From Mesotoga infera (GTDB lineage Bacteria; Thermotogota; Thermotogae; Petrotogales; Kosmotogaceae): a DNA stretch of 64,000 nt. Where the stretch lies: positions 992,001 through 1,056,000 of the forward strand of contig NZ_LS974202.1 in assembly GCF_900157305.1 (NCBI RefSeq). The letters run 5' to 3'. The position numbers and the translations under genes were made by a program. The notes under the pieces are model-generated. The model searched no databases and was not told where the DNA came from. It saw nothing but the letters and a program-made list of their open reading frames with translations. This document shows, piece after piece, positions 51,199 through 60,446 of this stretch (within the stretch, counting starts at the first letter, position 1; each line of letters begins with the position of its first letter).

Positions 51199-51765
51199 TT
51201 GATACTGGTGCCTAAAATCATAAGAGACGTTGAAGAAAAGATACTTAAGGCCGCCTGCGAGCTCTTTCAGGAGAACGGTTATCGCAACTGCGACATGAAG
51301 TCTATAGCGGCGAAGGCCGGCACGGCAGTCGGAAATATTTACAGATACTACCGGTCCAAGGATGAACTCTTTGTTGAATCTATGAAGTCCTCGCTTATGA
51401 CCGAGATAGATCTGCTAGAAAGAACCGTCGATTCTTCGCAATCGGCCAGAGAAAAGCTATTGAAATTTCTGGAGGGTCTTTACGGAATAATGGAGAAAAA
51501 GATAGATCTTTTCGAGGAGTATGTGACCGAGAGGGAGACTTTGCCAGGAATAAACCTCGAGATCCTTCTAGAAAATAGGCTGGTAGAGATTCTCGGCGAG
51601 CTGGAGTCCATTCCGGAAGGGTGTGAAGACCGTGCGGCCGTCTGTCTTATGGTGAGCATACTGGTGATGTTGAGGCACTTCCCAGGAGAAGGTGAAAAGA
51701 ACCTTCGCTTTATGGAGTTTATGCTAAATGGTCTTCTAGTGAAACACGAGGTGAGAGATATATAA
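51199..51765 (+). CDS. TetR-family transcriptional regulator
   Basis: A 188-residue regulator. The N-terminal TetR domain is VEEKILKAACELFQENGY followed by MKSIAAKAGTAVGNIYRYYRSKDELF, a textbook helix-turn-helix. The C-terminal helical ligand domain has no assigned ligand. The start is TTG 51199 or GTG 51208. No transporter or enzyme gene follows closely on the same strand, so only autoregulation can be inferred. Confidence 0.88.
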   Translation: MILVPKIIRDVEEKILKAACELFQENGYRNCDMKSIAAKAGTAVGNIYRYYRSKDELFVESMKSSLMTEIDLLERTVDSSQSAREKLLKFLEGLYGIMEKKIDLFEEYVTERETLPGINLEILLENRLVEILGELESIPEGCEDRAAVCLMVSILVMLRHFPGEGEKNLRFMEFMLNGLLVKHEVRDI

Positions 51766-52110
51766 GAGGTCTGGACATCTTTTGTATTCGTCCGGCGGGC
51801 TTAAGATACCGAAAAAATCTTCGATTTCCTCTTCATAAAACATTTCGAGAACGAACTTCGCCTTTCGCAAGTGACACAAACGCTGTCGCAAGATACACAT
51901 CGGGTGCCTGGGACGATATACGCGGGCAATAATACTGGCCTGGAATATGATAGCAATTACGGAATGTCGGACGAATGTGCTAATATGGTCATAGAGTCCA
52001 ACCAGGACAGGTGTCTCGACTGGCGGCCGATGAAGAACTACAGCTCCGATGGTAGGTAAACTGGAGCGGGATAGGTCGGCTGCGGTTATGAAAATCGCGG
52101 AGGTGCGACG
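51766..52110. other. Gene-free stretch of about 345 bases
   Basis: No supported gene. A minus-strand frame ending at 51736 covers this stretch but runs antisense into the next gene and has no ribosome site. The only clear signal is GCGGAGGTG just before the start at 52111. Confidence 0.4.
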
Positions 52111-52908
52111 ATGAGGATCACGGTTCTCTGTAACGATAAGGCCCTCGAAGGGTTCAGATCGGAACATGGCATTTCGTTGCTGGTGGAAGACCGCGATAAG
52201 ATTTACCTCTTCGACACCGGATCGACGGACGTTGCCGTTTATAACGCTATAAAGATGGGTATCGATCTCTCGAAAATAGACGCCATAATCATAAGCCACG
52301 GCCACGACGATCATCTTGGCGGTCTTGCCAACTTGCTGAGACTCACCGGAGGTAAACCCGTTTACGCCGGGAACGGCGCTTACATCCATAAATACAGCGA
52401 CTCAACCTTCGGCAGTCCGGTTTATGGCAGGGAGTTCTGTGAAAGTCTCGGTGCTTCTTTCAAATTTGTTACCGAAGACCTCGAGCTTTACGATGGAGTG
52501 TTTTTGTTGACGGCAGTCCCCTTCGAAACCGGTGAAAGACCTCAAGAAAAGTTCAACATCATGGTCAACGGCCAGAGGAAACGAGACCTCTTCGAAGACG
52601 AACTGACACTTCTTATAGTAATCAACAGCAGGGGAACGGTTATAACCGGTTGCTCGCACAGGGGTATAGGTAACATACTGAACCGGGCCGGCAGGTACTG
52701 CCGTGTGAAAAACGTTGTGGGCGGTCTCCATCTTGCTCACAAGAGCCTTGCGGAACTCGACGGGGATATCGATTACCTTAAGAGATTCAATATCGAAAGT
52801 TACCACATAGGTCACTGTACAGGCGATAAAGCCATCGAGACTATAATGAACAAAACCCCGGCTACCGTTGAGGAGCTCATGGGCGGCCAGATATTCGAGG
52901 TGTTTTAA
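52111..52908 (+). CDS. Metallo-beta-lactamase-fold protein
   Basis: A 265-residue hydrolase of the MBL group seen in archaea and Thermotogota, often compared with dihydropterin ribofuranosyl-aminobenzene phosphate synthase. The metal motif is IISHGHDDHLGGL near residue 62. Further ligands are likely in VITGCSHRG and VVGGLHLAHKS, and a late His in ESYHIGHCTGDKA. A GGAGGTG site precedes ATG. The reaction is unknown. It is followed after 49 bases by another MBL-fold gene. Confidence 0.85.
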   Translation: MRITVLCNDKALEGFRSEHGISLLVEDRDKIYLFDTGSTDVAVYNAIKMGIDLSKIDAIIISHGHDDHLGGLANLLRLTGGKPVYAGNGAYIHKYSDSTFGSPVYGREFCESLGASFKFVTEDLELYDGVFLLTAVPFETGERPQEKFNIMVNGQRKRDLFEDELTLLIVINSRGTVITGCSHRGIGNILNRAGRYCRVKNVVGGLHLAHKSLAELDGDIDYLKRFNIESYHIGHCTGDKAIETIMNKTPATVEELMGGQIFEVF

Positions 52909-52957
52909 TTTTTGAATATAGATCTAGAATCAATCATGTATTCAGTCGGAGGAACGT

Positions 52958-53794
52958 ATGCAGATACTTTTTCTTGGAACCGCGGCCTACGAAGGTTTTC
53001 CCAATCCATTTTGCGAAGGAGACAACTGCTCTGCCGTAAGAGGGGGACGGTGCGAATCTTTCAGATTGACCTCGGCGGTGTTGTTGAACAACGATCTACT
53101 CATCGATTTCGGGCCCAACATAATGGCCGGCACTCAAAAGAGCAATGTAAGTCTTTTCAATGTGGCGACTTTGCTGGTTACACACTCTCACTCGGACCAT
53201 CTCTATCTTCCCAACTTCGGCTTCAGGAAGATTCCCTATAACCGTTCTTACGAGCGATTACCGGTGATGACCGTTCTCTCGAACTCCACGGTTCTGGGCA
53301 GAATCGCCGAGGCCACTTATTACGACCCGGAAAAAACGGTGCTTCTGGAGGCCTCCCCCTTCGAGAAAATGAAAGTCAACGGCTACACGGTAACTCCAAT
53401 ACCCGCGGTTCACAAGGCTGCCGAGGGCGAGACGCCGCTTATATATATAATCGAGAGGGATGGAACTTCGCTCTTTTACGCCACCGACACCGGTCCCCTA
53501 GACGACGAATGCATGGAGAGAATCTCGAAGACTCTCACCAAACCTGTGGACATGATCGCCCTTGATGCGACCATGGGACTGTTGGAGAGCAATATCTTCC
53601 CGTACCACCACAGTTTCTATCAGCTTATAGATACCGTCAGAGCGATGATGGAATTCAATATACTGAACGACGGGAGCAGGATTTACGCGCACCACTTCTC
53701 CCACGCTGCCAATCCTCCTCACGAAGAACTCGAGAAGCTTTACGCTTCGCACGGCATAAGCGTTACCTTCGATGGATTGAGGGTGGAGCTGTGA
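52958..53794 (+). CDS. MBL-fold hydrolase (PhnP/RNase Z-like)
   Basis: A 278-residue phosphodiesterase-type MBL protein. The start is MQILFLGTAAYEGFPNPFC. The metal motif is LLVTHSHSDHLYLPNF, a later Asp lies in SLFYATDTGPL, and the C-terminal His is in RIYAHHFSHAA. An early Cys group (FCEGDNCSAVRGGRC) resembles the Cys-rich loop of PhnP-like enzymes. The substrate could be a cyclic phosphate ester. It is probably cotranscribed with the preceding MBL gene. Confidence 0.83.
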   Translation: MQILFLGTAAYEGFPNPFCEGDNCSAVRGGRCESFRLTSAVLLNNDLLIDFGPNIMAGTQKSNVSLFNVATLLVTHSHSDHLYLPNFGFRKIPYNRSYERLPVMTVLSNSTVLGRIAEATYYDPEKTVLLEASPFEKMKVNGYTVTPIPAVHKAAEGETPLIYIIERDGTSLFYATDTGPLDDECMERISKTLTKPVDMIALDATMGLLESNIFPYHHSFYQLIDTVRAMMEFNILNDGSRIYAHHFSHAANPPHEELEKLYASHGISVTFDGLRVEL

Positions 53795-53827
53795 AGTTCC
53801 GCAGAGACTCAACCGGCCGGGAAGAGC

Positions 53828-54823
53828 TCACCCGGATGCGTGTCTGATGATCCCGTAACTGTAAAGCCATTCCACGGCGTCTCTCAAAGACTCCGAGACC
53901 TTCCTGGGAGTGTGACCCAATGCCTTGGCCGCCTTTTCGTGGGAGTACCTGTAGTTTCTCGTAAGCGTGTGAACCGTGTAGGGAGTGAAGCAGGCTTTGC
54001 TCTTCGATAGCATGTAATAAATAGTGGTCAAGGCCGAAAGAATGTATGCTGTGGTGCTTCTGAGAAAAGTACCTACCCTCTTTATTCCCGTAATCTGGTG
54101 GAGTATGTCGGTAAGCTCTCGAATCGAAACCACCTCGCCGCCAAGAATATAGACCTCTCCCGCTTTCGCTTTCTTCGAGGCTTCTATCTCGGACTTCACC
54201 ACGTCGCGCACATCGACGAAATCGAATGATCCTTCGATCCCCACTCTCAACTTGCCCGAGGCGAAGAGTCTTATCATGTTTCCCATTTCCGACAGCTTAT
54301 AGTCGAAGGGGCCTATGATCCCGGTCGGACAGAGCACGACGGCGTTCAGTCCCTCTCTTGCGGCCGTCAAAACACTGAGCACAGCTTCGGCTTTGGATTT
54401 CCCGTAAACCCCACTAGTGCGTGCAGGATTGAAGGGGACGTTTTCATCTATGAGACTCCCGGGTTCCAGCTCGGTGAAGGCATGGATCGAGCTGGTGTAG
54501 ATCAACTTTTCCACCCGCTGAACCCTGCAGGCGTGGATCACGTTTTCCGTGCCGCCTATGTTGACGCCTCTTACCTGCTTCTTCATCGTGGGCATTATTG
54601 AGATGAGCGCGGCCAGATGATAGACAATATCTATTTCTTTGCAGGCAGCGATCACGAAGTCTCTGTCCCTTATATCACCCCGAAGTATCTCCACTCCGGG
54701 AAGATCGATCATAGAGACATCCTCTCCGGGAAGAGCCATGGCCCTTACTCTCTCGCCCTGGTTCACCAGCTCCTTGACGAGAACGTTGCCCACATGGCCG
54801 GTAGAACCCGTCACCAGTATCAC
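53828..54823 (-). CDS. NAD(P)-dependent epimerase/reductase (extended SDR, dihydroflavonol reductase-like)
   Basis: A 331-residue extended short-chain dehydrogenase. The Rossmann motif ILVTGSTGHVGNVLVKEL is at the very N terminus. DIVYHLAALIS follows, and the catalytic Tyr-x3-Lys is in SGVYGKSKAEAV with the Ser in LIYTSSIHAF. GTG 54823 overlaps the MarR stop (GTGA), so it is made together with the regulator. The substrate is unknown; a carbonyl compound whose accumulation MarR senses is possible. Confidence 0.87.
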   Translation of the reverse strand: MILVTGSTGHVGNVLVKELVNQGERVRAMALPGEDVSMIDLPGVEILRGDIRDRDFVIAACKEIDIVYHLAALISIMPTMKKQVRGVNIGGTENVIHACRVQRVEKLIYTSSIHAFTELEPGSLIDENVPFNPARTSGVYGKSKAEAVLSVLTAAREGLNAVVLCPTGIIGPFDYKLSEMGNMIRLFASGKLRVGIEGSFDFVDVRDVVKSEIEASKKAKAGEVYILGGEVVSIRELTDILHQITGIKRVGTFLRSTTAYILSALTTIYYMLSKSKACFTPYTVHTLTRNYRYSHEKAAKALGHTPRKVSESLRDAVEWLYSYGIIRHASG

Positions 54824-55305
54824 GGCTGAGCACTCCCGCGGTTGCCGGTTGTGTCGGCGTACCATTTTTCGACGACGATGCCAGTTATTCTCTCGAAGCC
54901 CTCGGTGATGATCGCGAGATCTTCGGGACTGACGTTCTTCACGAAGATGGCGATCAGCTCCGAAAAGCTTGACAGGAAGCTTCTATAAAGAGCCGAACCT
55001 TTTTCTGTGAGATTGATCATGATTACCCTTCGGTCTTCCCCTGAACGGACTCGAGCGAGGTAACCCTTTTTTTCCATATCGTCCACAAGAAGAGTGATGT
55101 TACTCTTGGTCATAGAATATTCCTTCGCCAGCGAAGACATATTCTGTGGCCCTTTGAGTGCGACATATAAAAGGATGTAAAGCTCTATCGTCTTCATTTC
55201 TTCTGCTTCTATACTGAAAGAGAAGAACTTCGTGAAGTTCCTGATTAAATCGAAAACGGCCTCCAGTATCTTTTCTGGACTGATTTCCTTACCTCCCCCA
55301 CTCAT
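54820..55305 (-). CDS. MarR-family transcriptional regulator
   Basis: A 161-residue winged-helix repressor. Its core MSSLAKEYSMTKSNITLLVDDMEKKGYLARV is followed by the wing RSGEDRRVIMINLTEKG, both typical. ATG 55305 follows AGGAGGTG; the longer frame from 55359 has no site. It is divergent from the RND exporter, and palindromes in the shared intergenic region fit control of both directions. Confidence 0.92.
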   Translation of the reverse strand: MSGGGKEISPEKILEAVFDLIRNFTKFFSFSIEAEEMKTIELYILLYVALKGPQNMSSLAKEYSMTKSNITLLVDDMEKKGYLARVRSGEDRRVIMINLTEKGSALYRSFLSSFSELIAIFVKNVSPEDLAIITEGFERITGIVVEKWYADTTGNRGSAQP

Positions 55306-55326
55306 TGCTACACCTCCTCTGAAGTA

Positions 55327-55356
55327 ATTATAACAGTTTAATAATTTAACTATCAA
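55327..55356 (-). promoter_or_regulatory. MarR gene promoter with an internal near-palindrome
   Basis: On the minus strand, TTGATA (55351-55356), 18 bases, TATAAT (55327-55332). The spacer is almost filled by AGTTTAATAATTTAACT (55335-55351, 15 of 17 symmetric), so bound MarR would exclude RNA polymerase. Confidence 0.7.
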
Positions 55357-55380
55357 CAAATTTTACTGTACATAAACATC

Positions 55381-55400
55381 ACTATTCTAATAAGAATAGT
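55381..55400. promoter_or_regulatory. Perfect 20-bp palindrome before the RND exporter gene
   Basis: ACTATTCT-AATA-AGAATAGT is fully symmetric and lies 28 bases before the exporter start, over the likely -10 region. It is the best candidate for the second MarR operator, allowing drug- or metabolite-induced expression of the exporter. Confidence 0.75.
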
Positions 55401-55428
55401 AAAATTCTACTAAAGGGGGCCGTCCGTT

Positions 55429-57516
55429 ATGATCAATCGAAAGATCTCTCTATTCATAATCGTTCTGTTCGCAGTTGCCACGGTGGTGATGGGTCTCTTT
55501 CTTCTGAAGTTGGAGATCAATGTATCCAGCGAATTTCTTCTTCCAGAGGAGTCCCCTTCCAGAGAAAATATGAGGAATATGGAAAGCCTTTTCGGAAAAG
55601 AGAAGCAGATCATCCTAGTGGTCAAGACCGACGGTCTCTTCGAGAGGGAAAACTCTCTCAAGATCTACGACTTTCTCCAGAAACTCTCCTCGATCGAAGG
55701 AGTCGTGAGTTACAACTCTTATCAAGATGCGGCCAAAGTAAGCCTGATAGGAGGCACGAACGTCCAGCCTTACTTCAAGGAAGGTCTTCCGGCGGAAAAC
55801 GCCCGCGAGATACTCGACAACCCGCTCTACATGGACAACCTTCTGGATGAGGGAGGAAAAGTTGCGCTCATACCGATAAACGTGGCGGACGGAGCCGATG
55901 TAAAAGCCATCTTGAAAGTGGCCAGCGACTCGCTCGAGGGCATGGAGTTCCACGCCAGCGGCGAACCGGTAGTCGATGAGGAGTTGAACGGTTCTATTCT
56001 ATCGCTCATGGTGGTATATCCCCCTATCCTCTTCGGCCTCATTTGCTTCATCTATTACCTGCGGTTGGGAAGCTTTCGCGCGGCGGTAATCCCTTCGATC
56101 CTTTCTATCATCGCCGCCCTCTGGACCTACGGGTTGGGTGTCATTATCGGTTTCGATATCAACATTCTTACATCCACGGTGGGGCTTTTCATAGTAATCA
56201 TATCTTCGTCTTACGGGCTTCATTTCATAGATAGATATATCACCAACAGGAGGATCCTGGAAAGGCATCTGGCTCTCAAGCGCACCGTGCGCGAGGAACT
56301 CATCCCGGTCTTCCTCTCGGCGCTCACGACGGCGGTCGGCTTTCTGACATTTCTTGTCAGTAGCCTGGAAGCCTTCCGGCAACTGGGTATAATGGTTTCG
56401 CTCGGAATTATGTTGAGCTCGGCGCTGGTCCTGGTGGCACTTCCAGCTTTTATCTTTTTCGTAGATCTTCCTGCGGCCGCAAGAAAGCTCCACTTCAAGG
56501 GCCGAACACACGACAAAACAATAAAGGCAGACAAAATCATACTCATCGCGATCATCATCTTTTCGGTCATCTCGCCCTTCTTAGTCTCTAGAATTGAAAG
56601 GAACTTCGACCAGTTCGATTATTTCAGGAAAAGTTCTACGATCGTGAAGTCTGCCGAGACTATCAGAGAGGAGTTCGGCTGGAATATGCCTTTTTACGTC
56701 GTTTTGAACAAGAACAGCCTCTTCACCGGTAGCGATGCACAGACCATATCGAAGCTAATAGTCGAAATAGAAGAACTTCCCCAGGTCAGGGGAGTTTCCT
56801 CGATAATGGATGTCTCGAAGGCCTTCAACATACCGCTGCCACTACTTCAGCTGTCGGCGCGCAGCGGCGATCTACCCGTTCAGCAATACATGGTGGGCAA
56901 CTCGATAAGACTACTGGTCAAGACTCCAAACACCGATGCCGTCAGTTCCCAGCAACTCGAAGATGAATTGAAAGAAATCCTCAAGGATTACTCTCAGTAC
57001 TCTCCATATGTAGCCTCACCCCTCTTGATAATATCCGGTGTCAACAGCGAGATCCTCGCCAGCCAGGTGAGCACGATCGTATGGGCCCTGATAGTTATAA
57101 CTCTGCTCCTGATAGTTGTCTTCAGGTCCTTCAAGTTGGCGTTAGTGTCGGTTCTGCCGATCGCCTTATCGGTATTCTTCAATTTCTCTTACATGGCTAT
57201 ACTGGGCATTAAGCTGGAGATTTCTACCGCAATTGTCGCGGGAATACTGCTTGGGATGACCATAGATTACGCGATCCATCTCGTCAACAGGTTCACAGAG
57301 ACGAAAGATATATACAGGGCTAGACAGGAAGTCAGGCCGGCGATATTTTCCAACACCTTAGCGCTGGCGGGGGGCTTCGCAACACTCGTGTTCGCTCCTC
57401 TGAGGTTATTTTCTGGGCTTGGATTGCTTCTTGCCATCGGCATGGTTACCGGCGCCATTCTGACTCTCGCATTGATACCACATACAATCAGGAACTCGAA
57501 AAAGCCTATTCGTTGA
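55429..57516 (+). CDS. RND-superfamily (MMPL-type) exporter
   Basis: A 695-residue membrane protein with the duplicated MMPL layout. One helix is followed by an external domain, then five helices (GSILSLMVVYPPILFGLICF, SSYGLHFIDRYITN, FLSALTTAVGFLTFLVSSLE). The half then repeats with IAILGIKLEISTAIVAGILLG and TIDYAIHLVNRF. Proteins of this kind export lipids, hopanoids or drugs by proton motive force. ATG 55429 follows AAAGGGGGCC. Control by the divergent MarR gene points to export of an inducing compound. Confidence 0.9.
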   Translation: MINRKISLFIIVLFAVATVVMGLFLLKLEINVSSEFLLPEESPSRENMRNMESLFGKEKQIILVVKTDGLFERENSLKIYDFLQKLSSIEGVVSYNSYQDAAKVSLIGGTNVQPYFKEGLPAENAREILDNPLYMDNLLDEGGKVALIPINVADGADVKAILKVASDSLEGMEFHASGEPVVDEELNGSILSLMVVYPPILFGLICFIYYLRLGSFRAAVIPSILSIIAALWTYGLGVIIGFDINILTSTVGLFIVIISSSYGLHFIDRYITNRRILERHLALKRTVREELIPVFLSALTTAVGFLTFLVSSLEAFRQLGIMVSLGIMLSSALVLVALPAFIFFVDLPAAARKLHFKGRTHDKTIKADKIILIAIIIFSVISPFLVSRIERNFDQFDYFRKSSTIVKSAETIREEFGWNMPFYVVLNKNSLFTGSDAQTISKLIVEIEELPQVRGVSSIMDVSKAFNIPLPLLQLSARSGDLPVQQYMVGNSIRLLVKTPNTDAVSSQQLEDELKEILKDYSQYSPYVASPLLIISGVNSEILASQVSTIVWALIVITLLLIVVFRSFKLALVSVLPIALSVFFNFSYMAILGIKLEISTAIVAGILLGMTIDYAIHLVNRFTETKDIYRARQEVRPAIFSNTLALAGGFATLVFAPLRLFSGLGLLLAIGMVTGAILTLALIPHTIRNSKKPIR

Positions 57517-58699
57517 TCTGCCTGTCTCCTATGAAGAGCTTCACATCATTGCGAGAGAGTAAAGTCTCCAGGAACTCCTTTTCTGACCTCTCGCCGAAGG
57601 CGTACTCGAGAAAACTGTTTATGGATTTGTATAGGTATTCCTCGCCACCGCTGGTCATGAAAGTGCCGGTGAAGCCCAGGTAATGGGCCAGCGGCGACAG
57701 ATGGTCCAGCATCGCAAAATCCGGGTGGTTGGCGTTAGGTAGCTTTAGGAGATACGGTTTAACCTCACCACTATTTGTCAGAAGGTGAAGATTCCCCGCC
57801 TCTTCTCTCTCCAGCCAATTGCCAGTTTCCATAATGAGAGTCGGTATATTCATCCCCACCTTGAGTTCATCGTCGGTCATTACGAAGAGCGCCGGGTCGA
57901 AGGAGATCAGCGCATCGATTCTCTTCTCAAACAGCGAGAGGAAATGAACCACGCCTCCACCGCCGGAATGACCGAAGACCGCTATTCTATCGGTATCTAA
58001 AAAGCCTAACGGGAGCCTGTCACCGTCGGCCATGTTTTCCAACTCATCGATAACGAAGGAAAAATCGTCGGCCATCAGTTCCATACCAAGCCTTACGCCC
58101 TCTTCGAAGCTATGTGCGCCGGGAAATTGTTCGGCCCTCTCTCTGGAAAAATGAACCTGTGTACCATCGGAGAACTCCACGACGGCCGCCGAGTAAGGGT
58201 GTTCGATACCTATCACCACGTATCCCCTGCTGGCGAGATACTCCGCAAAAGAGAAGTAGAGGGGTACGATGGCCGGAGTACCGGGTGAAAATATCACCAC
58301 GGGAGCACCACCTTCGATCATGAGAGGTTTGGCTTCAATGTAGGAGTTAGATTTCACAGTTCTGAGGTGCTGGAAAATAATCGCCGGCAGATCGTAGTTG
58401 CTGGCCAGGCTGTTTATGAACAAAGGAGCGTTCCTGAGCCAGGGACTTCTCCTGTTGCCAGACGTGTCTGCTGCCGGGTACCAAACATCCACGACCAGCC
58501 TCCTGGACATGGTAACGTCGGCGAAGGGGTCCTGTCTGGATTTGTCTTCGAGCTCGATTATCTTCAATCCCACATCGTACCTGCCTCCGGGAGAGGGCCA
58601 TGTCACGGTTGGAAAGAGATAAACCATCAGACCGACGATGGCTGCCAGAGAGAGTCCTATGAGAATACCGGTATCTATATTTCCCTTTTTTCTCTTCAC
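57506..58699 (-). CDS. Membrane-anchored alpha/beta hydrolase (PAF-acetylhydrolase-like)
   Basis: A roughly 397-residue protein. The N-terminal helix (IDTGILIGLSLAAIVGLMVY) serves as a signal anchor. The hydrolase core has oxyanion region VVIFSPGTPAIVP, nucleophile elbow IAVFGHSGGGGVVHF, Asp in LISFDPALF and His in LPNANHPDF. This order fits platelet-activating-factor acetylhydrolase or carboxylesterase-type lipases. GTG 58699 follows GAGGTGAT. Its 3' end overlaps the RND gene's 3' end by 11 bases. Confidence 0.85.
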   Translation of the reverse strand: MKRKKGNIDTGILIGLSLAAIVGLMVYLFPTVTWPSPGGRYDVGLKIIELEDKSRQDPFADVTMSRRLVVDVWYPAADTSGNRRSPWLRNAPLFINSLASNYDLPAIIFQHLRTVKSNSYIEAKPLMIEGGAPVVIFSPGTPAIVPLYFSFAEYLASRGYVVIGIEHPYSAAVVEFSDGTQVHFSRERAEQFPGAHSFEEGVRLGMELMADDFSFVIDELENMADGDRLPLGFLDTDRIAVFGHSGGGGVVHFLSLFEKRIDALISFDPALFVMTDDELKVGMNIPTLIMETGNWLEREEAGNLHLLTNSGEVKPYLLKLPNANHPDFAMLDHLSPLAHYLGFTGTFMTSGGEEYLYKSINSFLEYAFGERSEKEFLETLLSRNDVKLFIGDRQINE

Positions 58700-58882
58700 A
58701 AGTATCACCTCAACTCAATTATCGCATAAAAAATATCGGAAAACAGCGCCTCGACAAAACCATAGCAGAAATTACCATTATGATCGTTGATTTGCGGCCG
58801 TATCTGATAGCGCGGTTCATATACTGTAAAATGATGAGAGAATACAGTTGTTCACGAAATCAGTTAGTCTGGAGAGACCTTT

Positions 58883-59815
58883 ATGAGAGTGGAGAGATTG
58901 CTGGGAATCACCATAGTCCTGCTTGGCAGGAGAAGGGTTCCGGTTCGCGAATTGGCCGAGAGGTTCAGCGTCTCGTGCAGGACGATACACAGGGATCTCG
59001 ATGCACTGTCGATGGCCGGTATCCCCGTGGTCACGGTTCGCGGAAGCGGTGGAGGCGTCGAAATAATGGAAGGATACAGACTCTCCAGCACCCTCTTTAA
59101 CCAGGACGAACTGCTCTCGTCGATCGTCGCCCTAGAAGGACTGGGAAAGGCTCTCGACAGCGGCTCCATAACGAGCGCGCTCGAAAAGATAAAGGGGCTT
59201 CTCTCGAGAGAAGAGCAGGAAAGTATAGAGAAGGGAAGATCTCTCTTTCTGGATATCTCGCCATGGTTCTCCAGCAAGATAGAGGAACATATGCTGTCTC
59301 AGATCAGAGAAGCCATTTCGAAAAGCCTTCTTATCTCCTTCAGATACATGAACAACAAAGGCCAAGAATCGACCAGAAGAGTGGAACCCATGTCGCTCGT
59401 TTTCAAAGGCTATACATGGTATCTTTACGGGTATTGCCTGCTAAGGGACGATTACAGGTTCTTCAAGCTCTCCCGCATGGATGAACTTGAGATAACCTTG
59501 GAGAGTTTTATGCGCAGGGAGAAAGAGCTCGAAAAGAGGCGCGTGGAAAATTCCATCGACTGGCAGGAAAAACTGGAAAGGATAGTCATGAAGATCTCCT
59601 CGAAGGTCCGGGCAAGGGCCGTAGATATTTTTGGAAGGAAGGCAATCAAATTTATACCCGACGGCACCGGACTTGTGGAGGTTTTCTGGCCGCTAGACGA
59701 ATGGGTATATTCTACAATCCTCTCTTTTGGAGCGGATATAATCGTTATCGAGCCCGAGTCTCTCAAAGACGAGATAAAGAAGAGACTGATATCCTCATTG
59801 AATAGGTATACATAA
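58883..59815 (+). CDS. WYL-domain transcriptional regulator (HTH-WYL)
   Basis: A 310-residue regulator. The N-terminal helix-turn-helix is RVPVRELAERFSVSCRTIHRDL followed by GIPVVTVRGSGGGVEI. The WYL domain carries the name-giving YTWYLYGYC, and a C-terminal WCX part follows. WYL proteins sense nucleotides or other negatively charged ligands. The gene precedes the DUF3795 protein by 63 bases, with an inverted repeat between. The two may form a pair. Confidence 0.9.
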   Translation: MRVERLLGITIVLLGRRRVPVRELAERFSVSCRTIHRDLDALSMAGIPVVTVRGSGGGVEIMEGYRLSSTLFNQDELLSSIVALEGLGKALDSGSITSALEKIKGLLSREEQESIEKGRSLFLDISPWFSSKIEEHMLSQIREAISKSLLISFRYMNNKGQESTRRVEPMSLVFKGYTWYLYGYCLLRDDYRFFKLSRMDELEITLESFMRREKELEKRRVENSIDWQEKLERIVMKISSKVRARAVDIFGRKAIKFIPDGTGLVEVFWPLDEWVYSTILSFGADIIVIEPESLKDEIKKRLISSLNRYT

Positions 59816-59821
59816 ATTCCA

Positions 59822-59845
59822 AATATGACTAACTTATGTCATATT
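59822..59845. promoter_or_regulatory. Inverted repeat before the DUF3795 gene
   Basis: AATATGAC and GTCATATT form a perfect 8-bp dyad around an 8-base spacer, directly after the WYL stop. It suits an operator for the WYL regulator over the next gene. Confidence 0.55.
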
Positions 59846-59878
59846 ATTTCTGATATTATCCTCTCGGAGGTGATCGAT

Positions 59879-60232
59879 GTGAAGATGTTAGCTTTCTGTG
59901 GAATCGATTGTGCGAATTGTCCAGCATACATCGCGACTTTCGAAAACAACGACCGGTTGAGGATCGAAACGGCCGCAAAGTGGTCGGAGATGTTTCGCTC
60001 TTCCTTAAAGAAGGAAGACATAAACTGTATGGGTTGCCACAGTGGCGGCCCTTTGTTCTCCTACTGCAACGAATGCGGGATAAGGAAATGCGCGCTGGAA
60101 CAGAAAATCAAAGAAACTTGCGCCGAGTGCTCCGATTACTCCTGTCAATTGCTCACAGAGTTCCATAAAATGCTTCAGGACGAAAAGAAGCTTCTCGACA
60201 GGTTGCACTCGGAGATAGAAATGCGCAGCTGA
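59879..60232 (+). CDS. DUF3795 Cys-rich protein
   Basis: A 117-residue cytoplasmic protein with ten or so Cys in family order: FCGIDCANCPAY at the N terminus, CMGCHSGGPLFSYCNECGIRKC in two parts near residue 45-65, and CAECSDYSC. The family is thought to bind zinc or an Fe-S cluster; its function is unknown. GTG 59879 (or ATG 59885) follows GGAGGTG. It may be controlled by the preceding WYL protein. Confidence 0.82.
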   Translation: MKMLAFCGIDCANCPAYIATFENNDRLRIETAAKWSEMFRSSLKKEDINCMGCHSGGPLFSYCNECGIRKCALEQKIKETCAECSDYSCQLLTEFHKMLQDEKKLLDRLHSEIEMRS

Positions 60233-60446
60233 ACGGGGATATCGAGTCTCCCCGGTTCCGGCAAAAAATATTTAAGCCGGATATTCGAGAGAACGGGGGT
60301 GTGTCCATTTTGGAAAGAGAACGTTTCGATCGTTCGAGGAAATCAGCTAAAGAGTTCGGTGGCGTAGTGTATATATCTTTCGCCGCACCGGAAAAGAGAT
60401 ACTCTGCCATTACAAATATCCGATTAATTTAGTCATAAACCGAAAA
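60233..60446. other. Gene-free stretch of about 200 bases
   Basis: No supported gene. A minus-strand frame of about 85 codons ending at 60153 lies antisense to the DUF3795 gene and lacks a ribosome site. The first part contains GGGGATATCGAGTCTCCCC, a hairpin that may end the DUF3795 transcript. Confidence 0.35.

Noticed and set aside
51736-52389. 217-codon minus-strand frame covering the gap after the TetR gene
   Set aside because: It runs antisense into the MBL-fold gene and the TetR end, has no ribosome site and no recognisable domain. A shorter start inside the gap also lacks a site.
60153-60410. 85-codon minus-strand frame
   Set aside because: Partly antisense to the DUF3795 gene, no ribosome site, no domain.
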